The notes: generated from the letters alone by a model not told the origin. DNA of 25,760 nt from Candidatus Kaiserbacteria bacterium (GCA_003561715.1 PWVU01000136.1:1-25760), one strand, 5' to 3'. Numbered from the stretch's first letter, positions 9,401 through 15,856 are shown. Made by a program: numbers and translations.

Positions 9401-10670
9401 TGCGGGCTATAAAACGACCGGTAGTTACTACGGCAACGCGGTCACCGGTACAAGCGATGACACGTGCGTATTCAATCAATCCTTCGCGGCAACACCGGTT
9501 GTGCTTACAGCACTGCAATCGAATGCCAATACGGGTACTCCCGATTTTCTTAATGCCTCACAATACAATGTGACGTCAACCAACTTCGCATGTTCTATCG
9601 AGGTGCCGGATGGAGAGACGAACGCACCGAGCGAACCGGAGACTATCGGATGGATCGCATTTGAAGGAGGAACCTTTGTGAATAACGGTTCGACGTACCT
9701 GGTTGCAACGACGACTCAGTCAGTTGCCGGTTGGGCGAACACACCGTGGCATACCGAAGTGTTTCCTTCTGCTCTTTTTGCAACACCGCCGCGGATAGTT
9801 GCATCGAAGCAAACACGCTTTGGCGGCGATGGTGGATGGGTGCGGTACGACGAGCTGACAGCAACTTCGGTGCGTATGGCGATCGATGAGCGGGATGATG
9901 GCGAGCGATTTAGTGCCGCCGAGCGAGTTGGGTATGTGGCGTTTTCAAGCCCGGCTACTATTATCGCTCCCGCCTCGCCAACCTTTTTCTTCGATCCGCT
10001 TCATCATAAAGAATTTGCCTTTACAATCGTGCACGCCGGTGCGGCACCCAATCGCACCTACTATTTCCGTGCGTTTGATGTCGGCAATAACACTGTTGTC
10101 TCCGCTAACGCTTCGTCTAGCTACCCATCTCTGAGCACCGAAGGATCATCTCTTACATTTACGGTAAGTGGTATTGCTGATATGACACACACGCAAGGTA
10201 TTACGACCTCAATACCCACAACGGCAACCTCGGTGCCGTTTGGAACGCTCGCATTCGGAACATCAACCACAGCCGCCCAACGACTCACTATCTCAACCAA
10301 TGCGCCCCGTGGCTACCAAGTATTATTGTACCAACGACAAGATTTTCTCAGTGGTGTGGGCGCAAGTATCCCCGGTATTGCCGCAACCAATCTCGCGCCG
10401 CAGTCGTGGACCAGTGCGTGTGATACGGCGAGTTCCACCGGATGCTGGGGATACCGTACCGGTGATGCGATACTCTCCGGCGGCTCCACACGTTTTCTTA
10501 TTCAGGATCGCTATGCCGCGCTTACCAGTGCTCCCGAGGAAGTGGGGTATAGCTCGGTGCCGGCAGATGATGATGAGATCGACATTGTCTACCGACTGGA
10601 AGTTACCAATCGACAACCCGCAGGACACTATGAGACAGAACTCGGTTTCATTGTCATACCCACCTTTTAG
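3444..10670 (+). CDS. Giant modular surface adhesin with C-terminal WxL-like domain
   Basis: This encodes 2408 residues. The N-terminus has a basic stretch and a hydrophobic helix at about 20-40. Residues about 45-500 hold three beta-rich domains of the C1q/TNF-like type (SDQGKYLVMYN, DEPGYYMITTN, NTPGAYLFFG mark the same strand). Residues about 514-1190 are two diverged tandem units of about 349 residues, each with TDLYLGGAF, TTAPY-C, LC-Y-V, YHWR and YCFR motifs; diverged YHWR-like segments recur near 1570 and 1765. Residues about 1195-1560 are another duplicated beta domain. Residues about 1900-2170 hold three H-type-lectin-like domains (YTSPIIIAES, FTVRIQRPD, VETVSYIVMEAGTH). Residues about 2235-2408 form the C-terminal domain (TATSVPFGTLAFG, LTISTNAPRGYQV, ending GFIVIPTF) shared with the 13498 gene and resembling Gram-positive WxL domains. 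The likely role is an adhesin or outer-layer protein retained by the WxLIP-like proteins encoded next. Domain names rest on motif resemblance; surface location is well supported. Confidence 0.85.
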   Translation: MWIFQALALWVEGKRSRAWVLGGLGVAVVLGSSALLFVRPAGISAAIGDIAVYREATGLELISTSVTTLDWDTTVSEGPGFTIDSGRTDITLSDQGKYLVMYNLGIQIGAGAGRREIQGFLELDSTVSPYGRASCFIRRSDGQDTCHMAGAAILETTAPNQVLRVQAQRTDSNISVDARRTPSSSGLMLLRLDDIWEYARFRKTNTQSANNTSFQTIEWNTDDEIAGIYSRSGGAITLDEPGYYMITTNVGYTLTANARRSLATRLTLDGVEVPGTRVTAFMDGNTNTRNHVATYSGIIEVTAANQVLRLETVCEGLGCGSVSTNGSQTAMTLARLPDSAEIVRLGDTAGTQQIDGNNDPILLNEQQRLDPTFSHSTSTNSSRVTVNTPGAYLFFGSFYSTRDENSGILYPTLRWRVNGGVQNYAGFGQINHGEGGANSTLTAGNSGGFIAPSLSSGAYVELANTNETTESDASAVFAADRMGLQGVRIGSLVIGDALVASEGEQTATTTPGTTDLYLGGAFSVRGTRGNVTITEVTIEEFGTIDAASDLANVRLFYEMDTTAPYTCDEMSYDGTQPQFGTSTTFSSANGTASFSGSVGAGTSSALCLYVVVDVASTALDGQIIEIHIADPSNDVVLSSGTVDPETPIVLGGSTVVEDDLLTQTHYHWRLDDDDEQNASSATAGLEDTPLMMLAKNTTTRLRMQVANSGSAPSPAVAYRLEYAPIAGSCAATVSGWTQVGDSGAAFDMSPTTNLTEGADTTNIPVPDGGVSDEGSVFVTPNGAVRDTTSQTGGIVTPIDGFVEFEFSLEATTDADEGTTYCFRLTDAGTPLVAYDEYPRATVAADVTVSSIGAQVAGTLKNVTDLYLGGAFVISTDTGTRDVTAITVAQTGTADGQTALENLRLYYDLDTTAPYDCSSESYDGTQAQFGATSSIAFNASQGTSTFTDSVTISPSQTLCVYAVLDITNNAGNADTIEIEVTNPASDVVVSSGSVAPTTPIELMGATVIEGETLVQYGYHWRNDTGDEQNATSATGGNQSTPLTNTPQGAPHRLRLGVQNVGLATSSATEFRLEYGLKNTTCSAVGTWTDVGAPGGSWAMVASDYVTDGEHTTNIPIISGGLTDPGGTFTSPNSAVKDVSSQTTGILVGPDDFVELEYTIEATTEALSGEEYCFRVSSAGSALDLYTEYAEASMRPNQDFIVQRGVATIPDGDTTASLIAGTDFVAPRDSSRAFIRITNTHMTGAGNSTGGGNQDAHNVTAHIANPEDLANTVNIVRFGTAGDTRVAWELVEYIGPPGGDNEIRVRTAGATTFGAGAATSSMPVTGVLADDDVVVFVTGSANPNTGRTTYQTGQVTGEWSSAYQTLTLRRGATGDAIAVSYALVEFVGQNWRIQRAEHTYSAVASVQTQTISAVGDLSRAFIHAQKRISGSNNTLSNFGHVVYFQNPTTVNFFLESGATNAGSHTSVAWIIENTQTSGVPMQVTRSNGTQSGGGDPAVVNVDINTTLTSLDTASIFMTNTSSGNNTQFPRAMIAPRIISPTQYEIWISDAGQTRTYRTEVVEWPTAQLTLVQNYYRVFVDNEALTPGDPWPLGAIDLGENTAITADDAPPSVGQIVRLRMSVAIEGGALSASARSFALEYGERPEAGTCSMITEWFSVGEVGSTTALWRGIASGPPDGTPLSTDPPTGSDLLLSIADRAGTYERENPSALNPYRVANGEDVEYDWVLQHNGASEDTFYCFRMTDTDGSLLDEYAFYPTILTGGFEIESHSWRWYGDVTNLTPTTALAAENVTPINIAYDQPVTLRLGLREISSGSSNAKFRLQFSEYADFSVVSDVTDMDQCVFGESTWCYAEGAGDEGDIIEEALLSGVDACTGSVGDGCGTRNEYSFVPEVIGESGTVTADSNPVVVNLEHTYTSPIIIAESITGDVSGGSGNRPAAAMIVATSSNSFTVRIQRPDNEPDTHGVETVSYIVMEAGTHILPGGVQVDAGYKTTGSYYGNAVTGTSDDTCVFNQSFAATPVVLTALQSNANTGTPDFLNASQYNVTSTNFACSIEVPDGETNAPSEPETIGWIAFEGGTFVNNGSTYLVATTTQSVAGWANTPWHTEVFPSALFATPPRIVASKQTRFGGDGGWVRYDELTATSVRMAIDERDDGERFSAAERVGYVAFSSPATIIAPASPTFFFDPLHHKEFAFTIVHAGAAPNRTYYFRAFDVGNNTVVSANASSSYPSLSTEGSSLTFTVSGIADMTHTQGITTSIPTTATSVPFGTLAFGTSTTAAQRLTISTNAPRGYQVLLYQRQDFLSGVGASIPGIAATNLAPQSWTSACDTASSTGCWGYRTGDAILSGGSTRFLIQDRYAALTSAPEEVGYSSVPADDDEIDIVYRLEVTNRQPAGHYETELGFIVIPTF
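4983..7017 (+). repeat. Tandem ~349-residue protein repeat (two units) inside the giant adhesin
   Basis: Unit 1 starts at 4983 and unit 2 at 6030, an offset of 1047 bases (349 codons). Both units contain, in order, TDLYLGGAF, LFYEMDTTAPY/LYYDLDTTAPY, SYDGTQ-QFG, LC-Y-V, SSGTVDP-TPI/SSGSVAP-TPI, YHWR-D--DEQNA-SAT, LEYG/LEYA, T-NIP, SPN-AV/TPNGAV, FVE-E, YCFR. The copies are clearly homologous in protein but diverged in DNA, so this is an old duplication. Paired cysteines in each unit suggest disulfides. Confidence 0.8.
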
Positions 10671-10691
10671 CAAGTTACCCCCTTTGTTATC

Positions 10692-11927
10692 ATGTCAATT
10701 GAACGTACAATATTACAGATGCTGATTACTCGATCGCTTGGGGTTATTGTTGCGAGCCTCGCCTTCTTATTAGTCGGCGGTCTGTGTGCGTCCTCGCTCC
10801 ATGCGCAATCCGATGCGTCGGAAGACAGTGAGCCTGTTCTCGTTGAGGAAGAGGCTATGTTTGATGATGGGGATGAAGAGGTGGGTCCCGCATTGGTATC
10901 TGCACCTGATCGACTCTCTATCTCGCCGGTCGTATTGAAGGAGCAGGCAAAAGCACGCGATATCATCAATCGTTCTCTCACGGTGCGCAATCACTCGACG
11001 AGCGTCATGACGCTCTATGCCGATGTATACGATGTTGACCCGAGTGCCGGTGCCGTGCGTACGTCTTTTGGTGCCTCGGGTGATCGCACCCGTTCGTTGG
11101 CGAATTGGATCGAGATCACCCGTGGCGTGATCAGGTTAGAGCCGGGTGAGAGCGCCGAGATACCGTACCTTATTCATGTTAATGTGCACGCCGAACCGGG
11201 CGAGTATTTTGCCGAGATCGTGTTTCGAGAGGGACGCAATCGTGAGCTTGCCCGCACCAAGTCACGCTCGGAAGCAACTCTCCTTGCTTCCGTTACGATC
11301 GGAGAAGATATCATAGAGCGCATCAACTTGGGGGGGTTTCTCCTTGACCGCTCTATCGTGACCGGTGGGTCGGCACGCTTCTCGTATGCATTACAGAACA
11401 ACGGCAATCGCGAGATCGCCCCGCAGGGCTCTATTCGCATCTTCGATCGCGCGGGAAGGGAAGTAGCGACGGTCCCGGTCAATGCGGGCGGCGATACCAT
11501 TGCGCCCGAGAGTATGCGCGAACTAGCCGCGGAGTGGCCGGCACAGAGTCGTTTTGGAAAGTACAAAGCGTTTCTTGATCTGCAGTACGGTATGACCGGC
11601 TCGGTGAATGACTCGTTGTACTTTTGGGTCATTCCTTGGCGCGATATGATGATCGGATTGTTTCTCCTGATACTGGCGGCAGGTGTGGTGACGTACCTTA
11701 TACACGCACGGTCGATCTATGCGCGTCCTATGGCTCCCGTATCGGTAGCCGCTTCAGCGGACGAGGAAGACAGGGAAGAACCCGAGGTGGCGCATGTGCC
11801 TGTTGCTCGTGTCGTGCACGCACCATCACCAAAACCGACTGCGAGTAGCGGGCATGCAGTCACGCTTGCCGGACGCGGACGCCAATCCCCCCACACGCAT
11901 GTTGTTCGCTTGGGTACCAAAAAGTGA
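10692..11927 (+). CDS. WxL-interacting-like membrane protein (DUF916/DUF3324-like), copy 1
   Basis: This encodes 411 residues. The signal peptide spans about residues 1-39 (LITRSLGVIVASLAFLLVGG, then SSLHAQ), followed by a short acidic linker. Residues about 73-200 form an Ig-like domain with LSISPVVLKEQA, LTVRNHST, WIEIT, IRLEPGESAEIPYLIHV and EPGEYFAEIVF, the strand order of DUF916. Residues about 205-315 are a second beta-domain (FLLDRSIVTGGSARFSYALQN, FGKYKAFLDLQYG, YFWVIPW) like DUF3324. A helix at about 318-336 and a basic/acidic cytoplasmic tail of about 75 residues follow. In Firmicutes this architecture belongs to proteins that bind peptidoglycan and WxL-domain partners. It starts 21 bases after the giant adhesin, the arrangement expected of a WxL and WxLIP pair. 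No clear ribosome binding site is visible. The family assignment is by architecture and motif, not by search. Confidence 0.75.
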   Translation: MSIERTILQMLITRSLGVIVASLAFLLVGGLCASSLHAQSDASEDSEPVLVEEEAMFDDGDEEVGPALVSAPDRLSISPVVLKEQAKARDIINRSLTVRNHSTSVMTLYADVYDVDPSAGAVRTSFGASGDRTRSLANWIEITRGVIRLEPGESAEIPYLIHVNVHAEPGEYFAEIVFREGRNRELARTKSRSEATLLASVTIGEDIIERINLGGFLLDRSIVTGGSARFSYALQNNGNREIAPQGSIRIFDRAGREVATVPVNAGGDTIAPESMRELAAEWPAQSRFGKYKAFLDLQYGMTGSVNDSLYFWVIPWRDMMIGLFLLILAAGVVTYLIHARSIYARPMAPVSVAASADEEDREEPEVAHVPVARVVHAPSPKPTASSGHAVTLAGRGRQSPHTHVVRLGTKK

Positions 11928-13275
11928 TAGCGCACGGTATCTCGCAGTGGCCTGTATTGCGGGAAGTCTTCTGTTTGTGTCGGGCATACGAGACGCGCAC
12001 GCGCAAAGCTCGCTCTCGCTTACCGTCACGCCGCCCCTCTACCAGTTGCATGCCCAGCCGGGCGAAGTGTTTGCCAGCAGTATCACGTTGGTGAATACCA
12101 ATCCGTTCCCGCTCTCGCTCTATCTTGAGCCGGTCGTGTTTGCTCCGCAGGGCGAGCGCGGACAAGGAGTGTTGCGTCGCCCGGGAGTGGAAGATGCGCA
12201 TCACCTGACCGGCTGGATCACACTGTTCGAGCAGATGGTCACCATTGAACCCGGCACCACACGCTCGGTCGAGTTCACTATTGCCGTTCCCGCTGATGCC
12301 GCACCCGGGGGACACTACGCGGCGCTTTTGGTCGGCACACAACCGCCGGAGTCACGCCCCGACACCTCGGCGGTTTCGGTAGCAAGTTCGATTGCATCGT
12401 TGGTGTTTCTGCGTGTTGCCGGAGACGTCATTGAGCAAGGGATGATCAGGGAGTTCTCCACCGATCGACACCTCTATCAGCGTCCCGAAGCGCAATTCAC
12501 CCTACGATTCCAGAATACGGGGAATGTACATGTGCAACCTACCGGAAATATCACCATCTACAATATGTGGGGTACCGAGCGTGGACAGATAGCATTGTCG
12601 TCACAAAATGAGTTTGGCAATGTCTTGCCCGGCAGTGTGCGCGCATTTTCTTTTACGTGGCGCAGTGATGAGAACATATTCGACTTCGGTAGATACCACG
12701 CGGTGGCGACACTGACCTATGGTACCGAGGCGCGAAAGAACGAACATCGCGAGGTGCACTTTTGGGTGGTGCCGGTGGCGGCACTTATTCAAGTAGTGGG
12801 AGGCGCTATCGTGCTCTTTGGGTTTTTGCTATTTATGGTGCGTCGCTATGTGCGCTATGCGCTTGCCATTGAGGCAGAGCGTATACGTGCGCATACTCCG
12901 GAGCGAGAGGCTGAAGAAACAGATACACCGAGTTCGTTGGTGCGCACCCTGGTGCGTCCCATACGCGGCGAATCGGTCGACCTGCGCGCTCCACAATCGT
13001 CGGCGGAGCCGCGTGAAGGTGCGCCACACGTTGAGTCCTCCCTGACACACAACGCTTCGCTTGTGCACTCGTCTTCTTCCGCCATACCCGCCGATCCGCC
13101 CCGGCTTTCTCTCGCTACGCGCTTGCTATGGGGCGCGCTCTTTATACTAGTAGTGATTCTTATCGGGTATCTTATACGCGCGTATCTTACGTCGGTGTTT
13201 ACCTATGAGCGCGCATACGAGGTGTATCCGAGCAATATCGACCCAGATACAACCTCTGCACCTAACGAGTTGTGA
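11899..13275 (+). CDS. WxL-interacting-like membrane protein (DUF916/DUF3324-like), copy 2
   Basis: This encodes 458 residues. ATG 11899 is chosen because it gives a proper signal peptide (about 1-36, ending DAHAQ) and a 29-base overlap with the previous gene; an earlier in-frame ATG at 11794 would add 35 residues inside the neighbour. Residues about 38-175: LSLTVTPPLYQLHAQPGEVF, ITLVNTN, WITLFEQ, VTIEPGTTRSVEFTIAVP and APGGHYAALLVG, a DUF916-like domain. Residues about 180-290: MIREFSTDRHLYQRPEAQF, FGRYHAVATLTYG, VHFWVVP, a DUF3324-like domain. One helix at 292-313, a charged cytoplasmic segment, then a second helix at about 409-427 that would return the last about 30 residues to the outside. 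The second helix is not found in the usual Firmicutes family. It probably works with copy 1 to hold WxL-like proteins. Confidence 0.78.
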   Translation: MLFAWVPKSDSARYLAVACIAGSLLFVSGIRDAHAQSSLSLTVTPPLYQLHAQPGEVFASSITLVNTNPFPLSLYLEPVVFAPQGERGQGVLRRPGVEDAHHLTGWITLFEQMVTIEPGTTRSVEFTIAVPADAAPGGHYAALLVGTQPPESRPDTSAVSVASSIASLVFLRVAGDVIEQGMIREFSTDRHLYQRPEAQFTLRFQNTGNVHVQPTGNITIYNMWGTERGQIALSSQNEFGNVLPGSVRAFSFTWRSDENIFDFGRYHAVATLTYGTEARKNEHREVHFWVVPVAALIQVVGGAIVLFGFLLFMVRRYVRYALAIEAERIRAHTPEREAEETDTPSSLVRTLVRPIRGESVDLRAPQSSAEPREGAPHVESSLTHNASLVHSSSSAIPADPPRLSLATRLLWGALFILVVILIGYLIRAYLTSVFTYERAYEVYPSNIDPDTTSAPNEL

Positions 13276-13300
13276 GCGTTGGGCGAAATAACCCATACGC
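13276..13300 (+). terminator. Weak hairpin after WxLIP-like copy 2
   Basis: GCGTTGGG (13276-13283) can pair with CCCATACGC (13292-13300) with one bulged base, leaving an eight-base loop. There is no U-tract, so this is at best a weak terminator or an mRNA 3'-end stabiliser. It separates the upstream operon from the promoter at 13311-13358. Confidence 0.25.
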
Positions 13301-13310
13301 ATAGTGTCCA

Positions 13311-13358
13311 TTATCCACAGCAGACCGCTTTAGGTTGACAGGTGTCCCGATATATACT
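13311..13358 (+). promoter_or_regulatory. Promoter with perfect DnaA box upstream of the small WxL-like gene
   Basis: TATACT at 13353-13358 is a strong -10 element. TTTAGG at 13329-13334 gives an 18-base spacer as the likeliest -35; TTGACA at 13335-13340 is a better hexamer but only 12 bases away. TTATCCACA at 13311-13319 is an exact DnaA box 42 bases 5' of the -10. Transcription would give a leader of about 130 bases before ATG 13498. Confidence 0.5.
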
Positions 13359-13497
13359 GGAGAGCGAGCACGATTCTTTTGCGCGATTGAACCCCGCCGC
13401 AGTTGCATGCCTGCGACGTGCCGCCAAAAGGTTGGTCGATCACGCTCACACTATATTAGTTCTTTTAGTAGTGAAGCTAGCTAGCAAAAAACACACT

Positions 13498-14664
13498 ATG
13501 TTACAAGCATACGTATTATTCAAAACACGACCCATGGTCGCCGTGCTTATCTTAGCGCTCCTCATGTGGTCGTTCGGTCTGCCCAGCTGGATCGCATCTG
13601 CGCAGGCGGCAAACGTTGGCAACTTCAGCGATACGCTGAGCAATTCCGCCCCGGGCGAGGATGCGACGCATACGCTCGAGTTTACTCTGGTGAATGCGGT
13701 CAGCGCGGGTGAGTCGATCCTCATTACGTTCGACCCCGAGACATCGGCCTTCGATGCGTCGGCAATCACGGAAGATGACTTGGTCTTCACCACAGACCCT
13801 GGTGGTGCTATTCCTGTTAGGGATCAGCTCTCGTCATGTCCCGCAAGCCGTAATGCCTACCTCAGTAGTGTTACTGCAGACGAGGTGGAGATTACGATGT
13901 GTCCCGATGTCAGTTCAGCAATAGATGCCGGAGATGTAGTAACCATTGTTGTCGGTGATGACGGCGGCAATCAGGTAATTAATCCTACTGATGTACAGTC
14001 GTATGTTATCCGCCTTGGTGGTACCATGACTGACTCTGGCGACACCCGTGTTGCTATTGTAGACTTGGTTACGGTCACCGCGGTTGTTGAGACCATCTTC
14101 GACTTCTCGGTACACGGACTAGATACCACAGATATGTTTACCGGAGAGGTTGTTACCGGTAGCACCACCGCAACCAGTATTCCATTCGGCATCATTTCGC
14201 CGGGTGATGAGTACTTCCTGATGCAAGAGTTGCGTGTTGACACGAATGCCTACAACGGCTTTACGGTCACGGTTGAGTCTGATCAGACCTTGACCGCGGG
14301 CAACGGCGCTGAGATCAGCGAATTCATTGACGGTGCTGAAACTGCTGCCGCAACCAATTGGCAGTCGCCAGACAATACCTTCGGGTTACCGGATACCTAT
14401 GGTCATTGGGGTATTACCTCAAATGATCCAACCACAGGACCCGGTAATGAAGACTTTGTTGGCGGCGGTCCAAACTATGTCGGCAACTTCGTTAACAATC
14501 CCGTTCCGGTGTTCTACCACGATGTAGCCGCAAGCTACTCGGTAGATCCGAGCTTGGGAGAAAGCTTCACGTATGTTGGCTACAAGGTAGAGATCGGTAC
14601 CCTGCAGGAAGCAGGTAACGACTACCAAGCGACCATTATGTACATCGCTACCCCGGTGTTCTAG
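13498..14664 (+). CDS. Secreted WxL-like surface protein, possible abundant surface-layer component
   Basis: This encodes 388 residues. ATG 13498 is chosen because the upstream in-frame GTG 13342 lies over the promoter and would bury the signal peptide. Signal peptide about 1-37 (VAVLILALLMWSFG, ending IASAQA). Residues about 40-190 form a beta-domain starting NFSDTLSNSAPGEDATHTLE, homologous to the N-terminal domain of the dockerin protein at 17141. Residues about 196-388 are the WxL-like domain: SIPFGIISPGDE, LRVDTNAYNGFTVTVES, NDYQATIMYIATPVF at the extreme C-terminus. There is no transmembrane helix and no LPXTG, so retention must be non-covalent, as for WxL proteins. It has its own promoter and a strong terminator and sits between two WxLIP-like genes, suggesting separate and perhaps high expression. 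The surface-layer role is inference. Confidence 0.78.
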   Translation: MLQAYVLFKTRPMVAVLILALLMWSFGLPSWIASAQAANVGNFSDTLSNSAPGEDATHTLEFTLVNAVSAGESILITFDPETSAFDASAITEDDLVFTTDPGGAIPVRDQLSSCPASRNAYLSSVTADEVEITMCPDVSSAIDAGDVVTIVVGDDGGNQVINPTDVQSYVIRLGGTMTDSGDTRVAIVDLVTVTAVVETIFDFSVHGLDTTDMFTGEVVTGSTTATSIPFGIISPGDEYFLMQELRVDTNAYNGFTVTVESDQTLTAGNGAEISEFIDGAETAAATNWQSPDNTFGLPDTYGHWGITSNDPTTGPGNEDFVGGGPNYVGNFVNNPVPVFYHDVAASYSVDPSLGESFTYVGYKVEIGTLQEAGNDYQATIMYIATPVF

Positions 14665-14697
14665 TGCGCACGTAGCACAACCTAACACAAAAGATGC

Positions 14698-14748
14698 CGA
14701 GCACGTTGCTCGCAGAACAACCTCTCATCAACAGATGAGAGGTTGTTC
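14698..14748 (+). terminator. Double-hairpin terminator after the small WxL-like gene
   Basis: Hairpin 1: CGAGCA (14698-14703) with TGCTCG (14707-14712). Hairpin 2: GAACAACCTCTCATC (14715-14729) pairs perfectly with 14734-14748, a 15-bp stem with an AACA loop. The tail is not a clean U-run, so efficiency is uncertain, but the position 34 bases after the stop codon and the stem length support termination. Confidence 0.65.
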
Positions 14749-14771
14749 GTATGTCTGTTGCACCGTATGAT
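14743..14771 (+). promoter_or_regulatory. Candidate promoter for WxLIP-like copy 3
   Basis: TTGTTC (14743-14748) and TATGAT (14766-14771) are separated by 17 bases. The -35 hexamer lies inside the right arm of the preceding terminator. Transcription would begin near 14778, about 30 bases before ATG 14807. Confidence 0.4.
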
Positions 14772-14806
14772 AGAGATATTATTGGGGGAAATTGTTTTGG
14801 GAACCT

Positions 14807-15856
14807 ATGATACACGCATTGATTGGACGCGCCGGATTACTCGCATTTGTTGGTGCATTGCTCATGCCGCTTGGGGCGTATGCGCAAGTCAATGAAGGAA
14901 TTGGGGTGCGCATAACGCCAACCTTGATCGAAGAACGAGTGGAACCCGGCACCTCGGTTGCCGGTACGGTAACCGTCACCAACACCAGTGCGTTTGCCCA
15001 GGAATTCAATTTGGTGACGCGTAATGTGACTCATGTAGACACCGCAGGGCGTCCGACCTTTTCGCGTGAAGATGCGGATACGGAAGGTACCCTTGCGGCA
15101 TGGATCACGTTGACCGAGCGATCGATCTCGCTTGCCTCGGGTGAGTCGGCTCGCGTGGGGTACACGGTGCTGGTGCCTGAGGATGCGCCGCCGGGAACGC
15201 ACTTTGGCGGCGTGTTTGTCGACCGACGTGCGGATCGACTCGACACTTCCGGCGCGGGTGTGGGCTACATGGTCGGCGCACTGATGAGTATTCAGGCGGG
15301 CGGCGAGGTGGTAGAGCGCTTGCAGATACGCGAATTCTCAACCGACCGATCTCTCTACACCGCACCGGAACCTGAGTTTTTAGTTCGTATTGAGAATCAG
15401 GGTAATATCTACGAGGAAGTGCAAGGATTGGTCACGATCACGGACATGTTTGGCAATACTGTTGAGACGGTCACCCTCGACCCCTTCCGCGCGGTACCGG
15501 AATTTGAGCGAGAAACCCGTGTCCGGTGGGAGGGCGGGGGACTTCATATCGGGCGATACACCGCGCTTCTGAGTGTGGTACATGGGCAAGAGAGTCGTAA
15601 GACCGTCACGCGCGAGGTCTCGTTTTGGATCTTGCCCTTGGGACAGATCGGCGCAGTCTTGGCGGGGCTGATCGTCTTTTTGCTCGTCCTCTATATCATG
15701 GTACGCATGTATGTGCGCAAACAGTTGGCACAAGCGGGGTACCGAGCGACCGCGCGAGCGAAAAGCGGCTTTATGCAAAAGTTGTCAACCCTCCTTATTA
15801 GCTTCATTATTCTCGCGGTGCTTGCACTTGTCGGTGTCTTGCTGTTCTTTTCGTAG
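14807..15856 (+). CDS. WxL-interacting-like membrane protein (DUF916/DUF3324-like), copy 3
   Basis: This encodes 349 residues. ATG 14807 is chosen, with GGGA at 14799-14802 as a weak ribosome binding site; TTG 14792 is an in-frame alternative. Signal peptide about 1-27 (LLAFVGALLMPLGAYAQ). Residues about 30-165: GVRITPTLIEERVEPGTSV, VTVTNTS, AAWITLTERSISLASGESA and PPGTHFGGVFVDRR; the GTHFGGVF segment corresponds to the glycine-rich strand that is a hallmark of DUF916. Residues about 168-275: LQIREFSTDRSLYTAPEPEF, IENQGN, IGRYTALLSVVHG and VSFWILP, a DUF3324-like domain. Helices at about 278-299 and 326-347 leave a short basic cytoplasmic loop between them. REFSTDR-LY is shared almost exactly with copy 2, which is the closer paralogue. 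It is the clearest family member here and lies directly after the small WxL-like gene, its likely partner. Confidence 0.82.
   Translation: MIHALIGRAGLLAFVGALLMPLGAYAQVNEGIGVRITPTLIEERVEPGTSVAGTVTVTNTSAFAQEFNLVTRNVTHVDTAGRPTFSREDADTEGTLAAWITLTERSISLASGESARVGYTVLVPEDAPPGTHFGGVFVDRRADRLDTSGAGVGYMVGALMSIQAGGEVVERLQIREFSTDRSLYTAPEPEFLVRIENQGNIYEEVQGLVTITDMFGNTVETVTLDPFRAVPEFERETRVRWEGGGLHIGRYTALLSVVHGQESRKTVTREVSFWILPLGQIGAVLAGLIVFLLVLYIMVRMYVRKQLAQAGYRATARAKSGFMQKLSTLLISFIILAVLALVGVLLFFS

Noticed and set aside
11794..11898. Upstream start for WxLIP-like copy 2 at ATG 11794
   Set aside because: It adds 35 non-hydrophobic residues before the signal peptide and extends the overlap with the previous gene to 134 bases.
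13311..13319. Replication origin suggested by a DnaA box
   Set aside because: Only one perfect box is present here, with no cluster, AT-rich unwinding region, dnaA or dnaN nearby; a regulatory site is more likely.
13342..13497. N-terminal extension of the small WxL-like protein from GTG 13342
   Set aside because: It would begin 5' of the -10 element TATACT and place the signal peptide 60 residues inside the protein.
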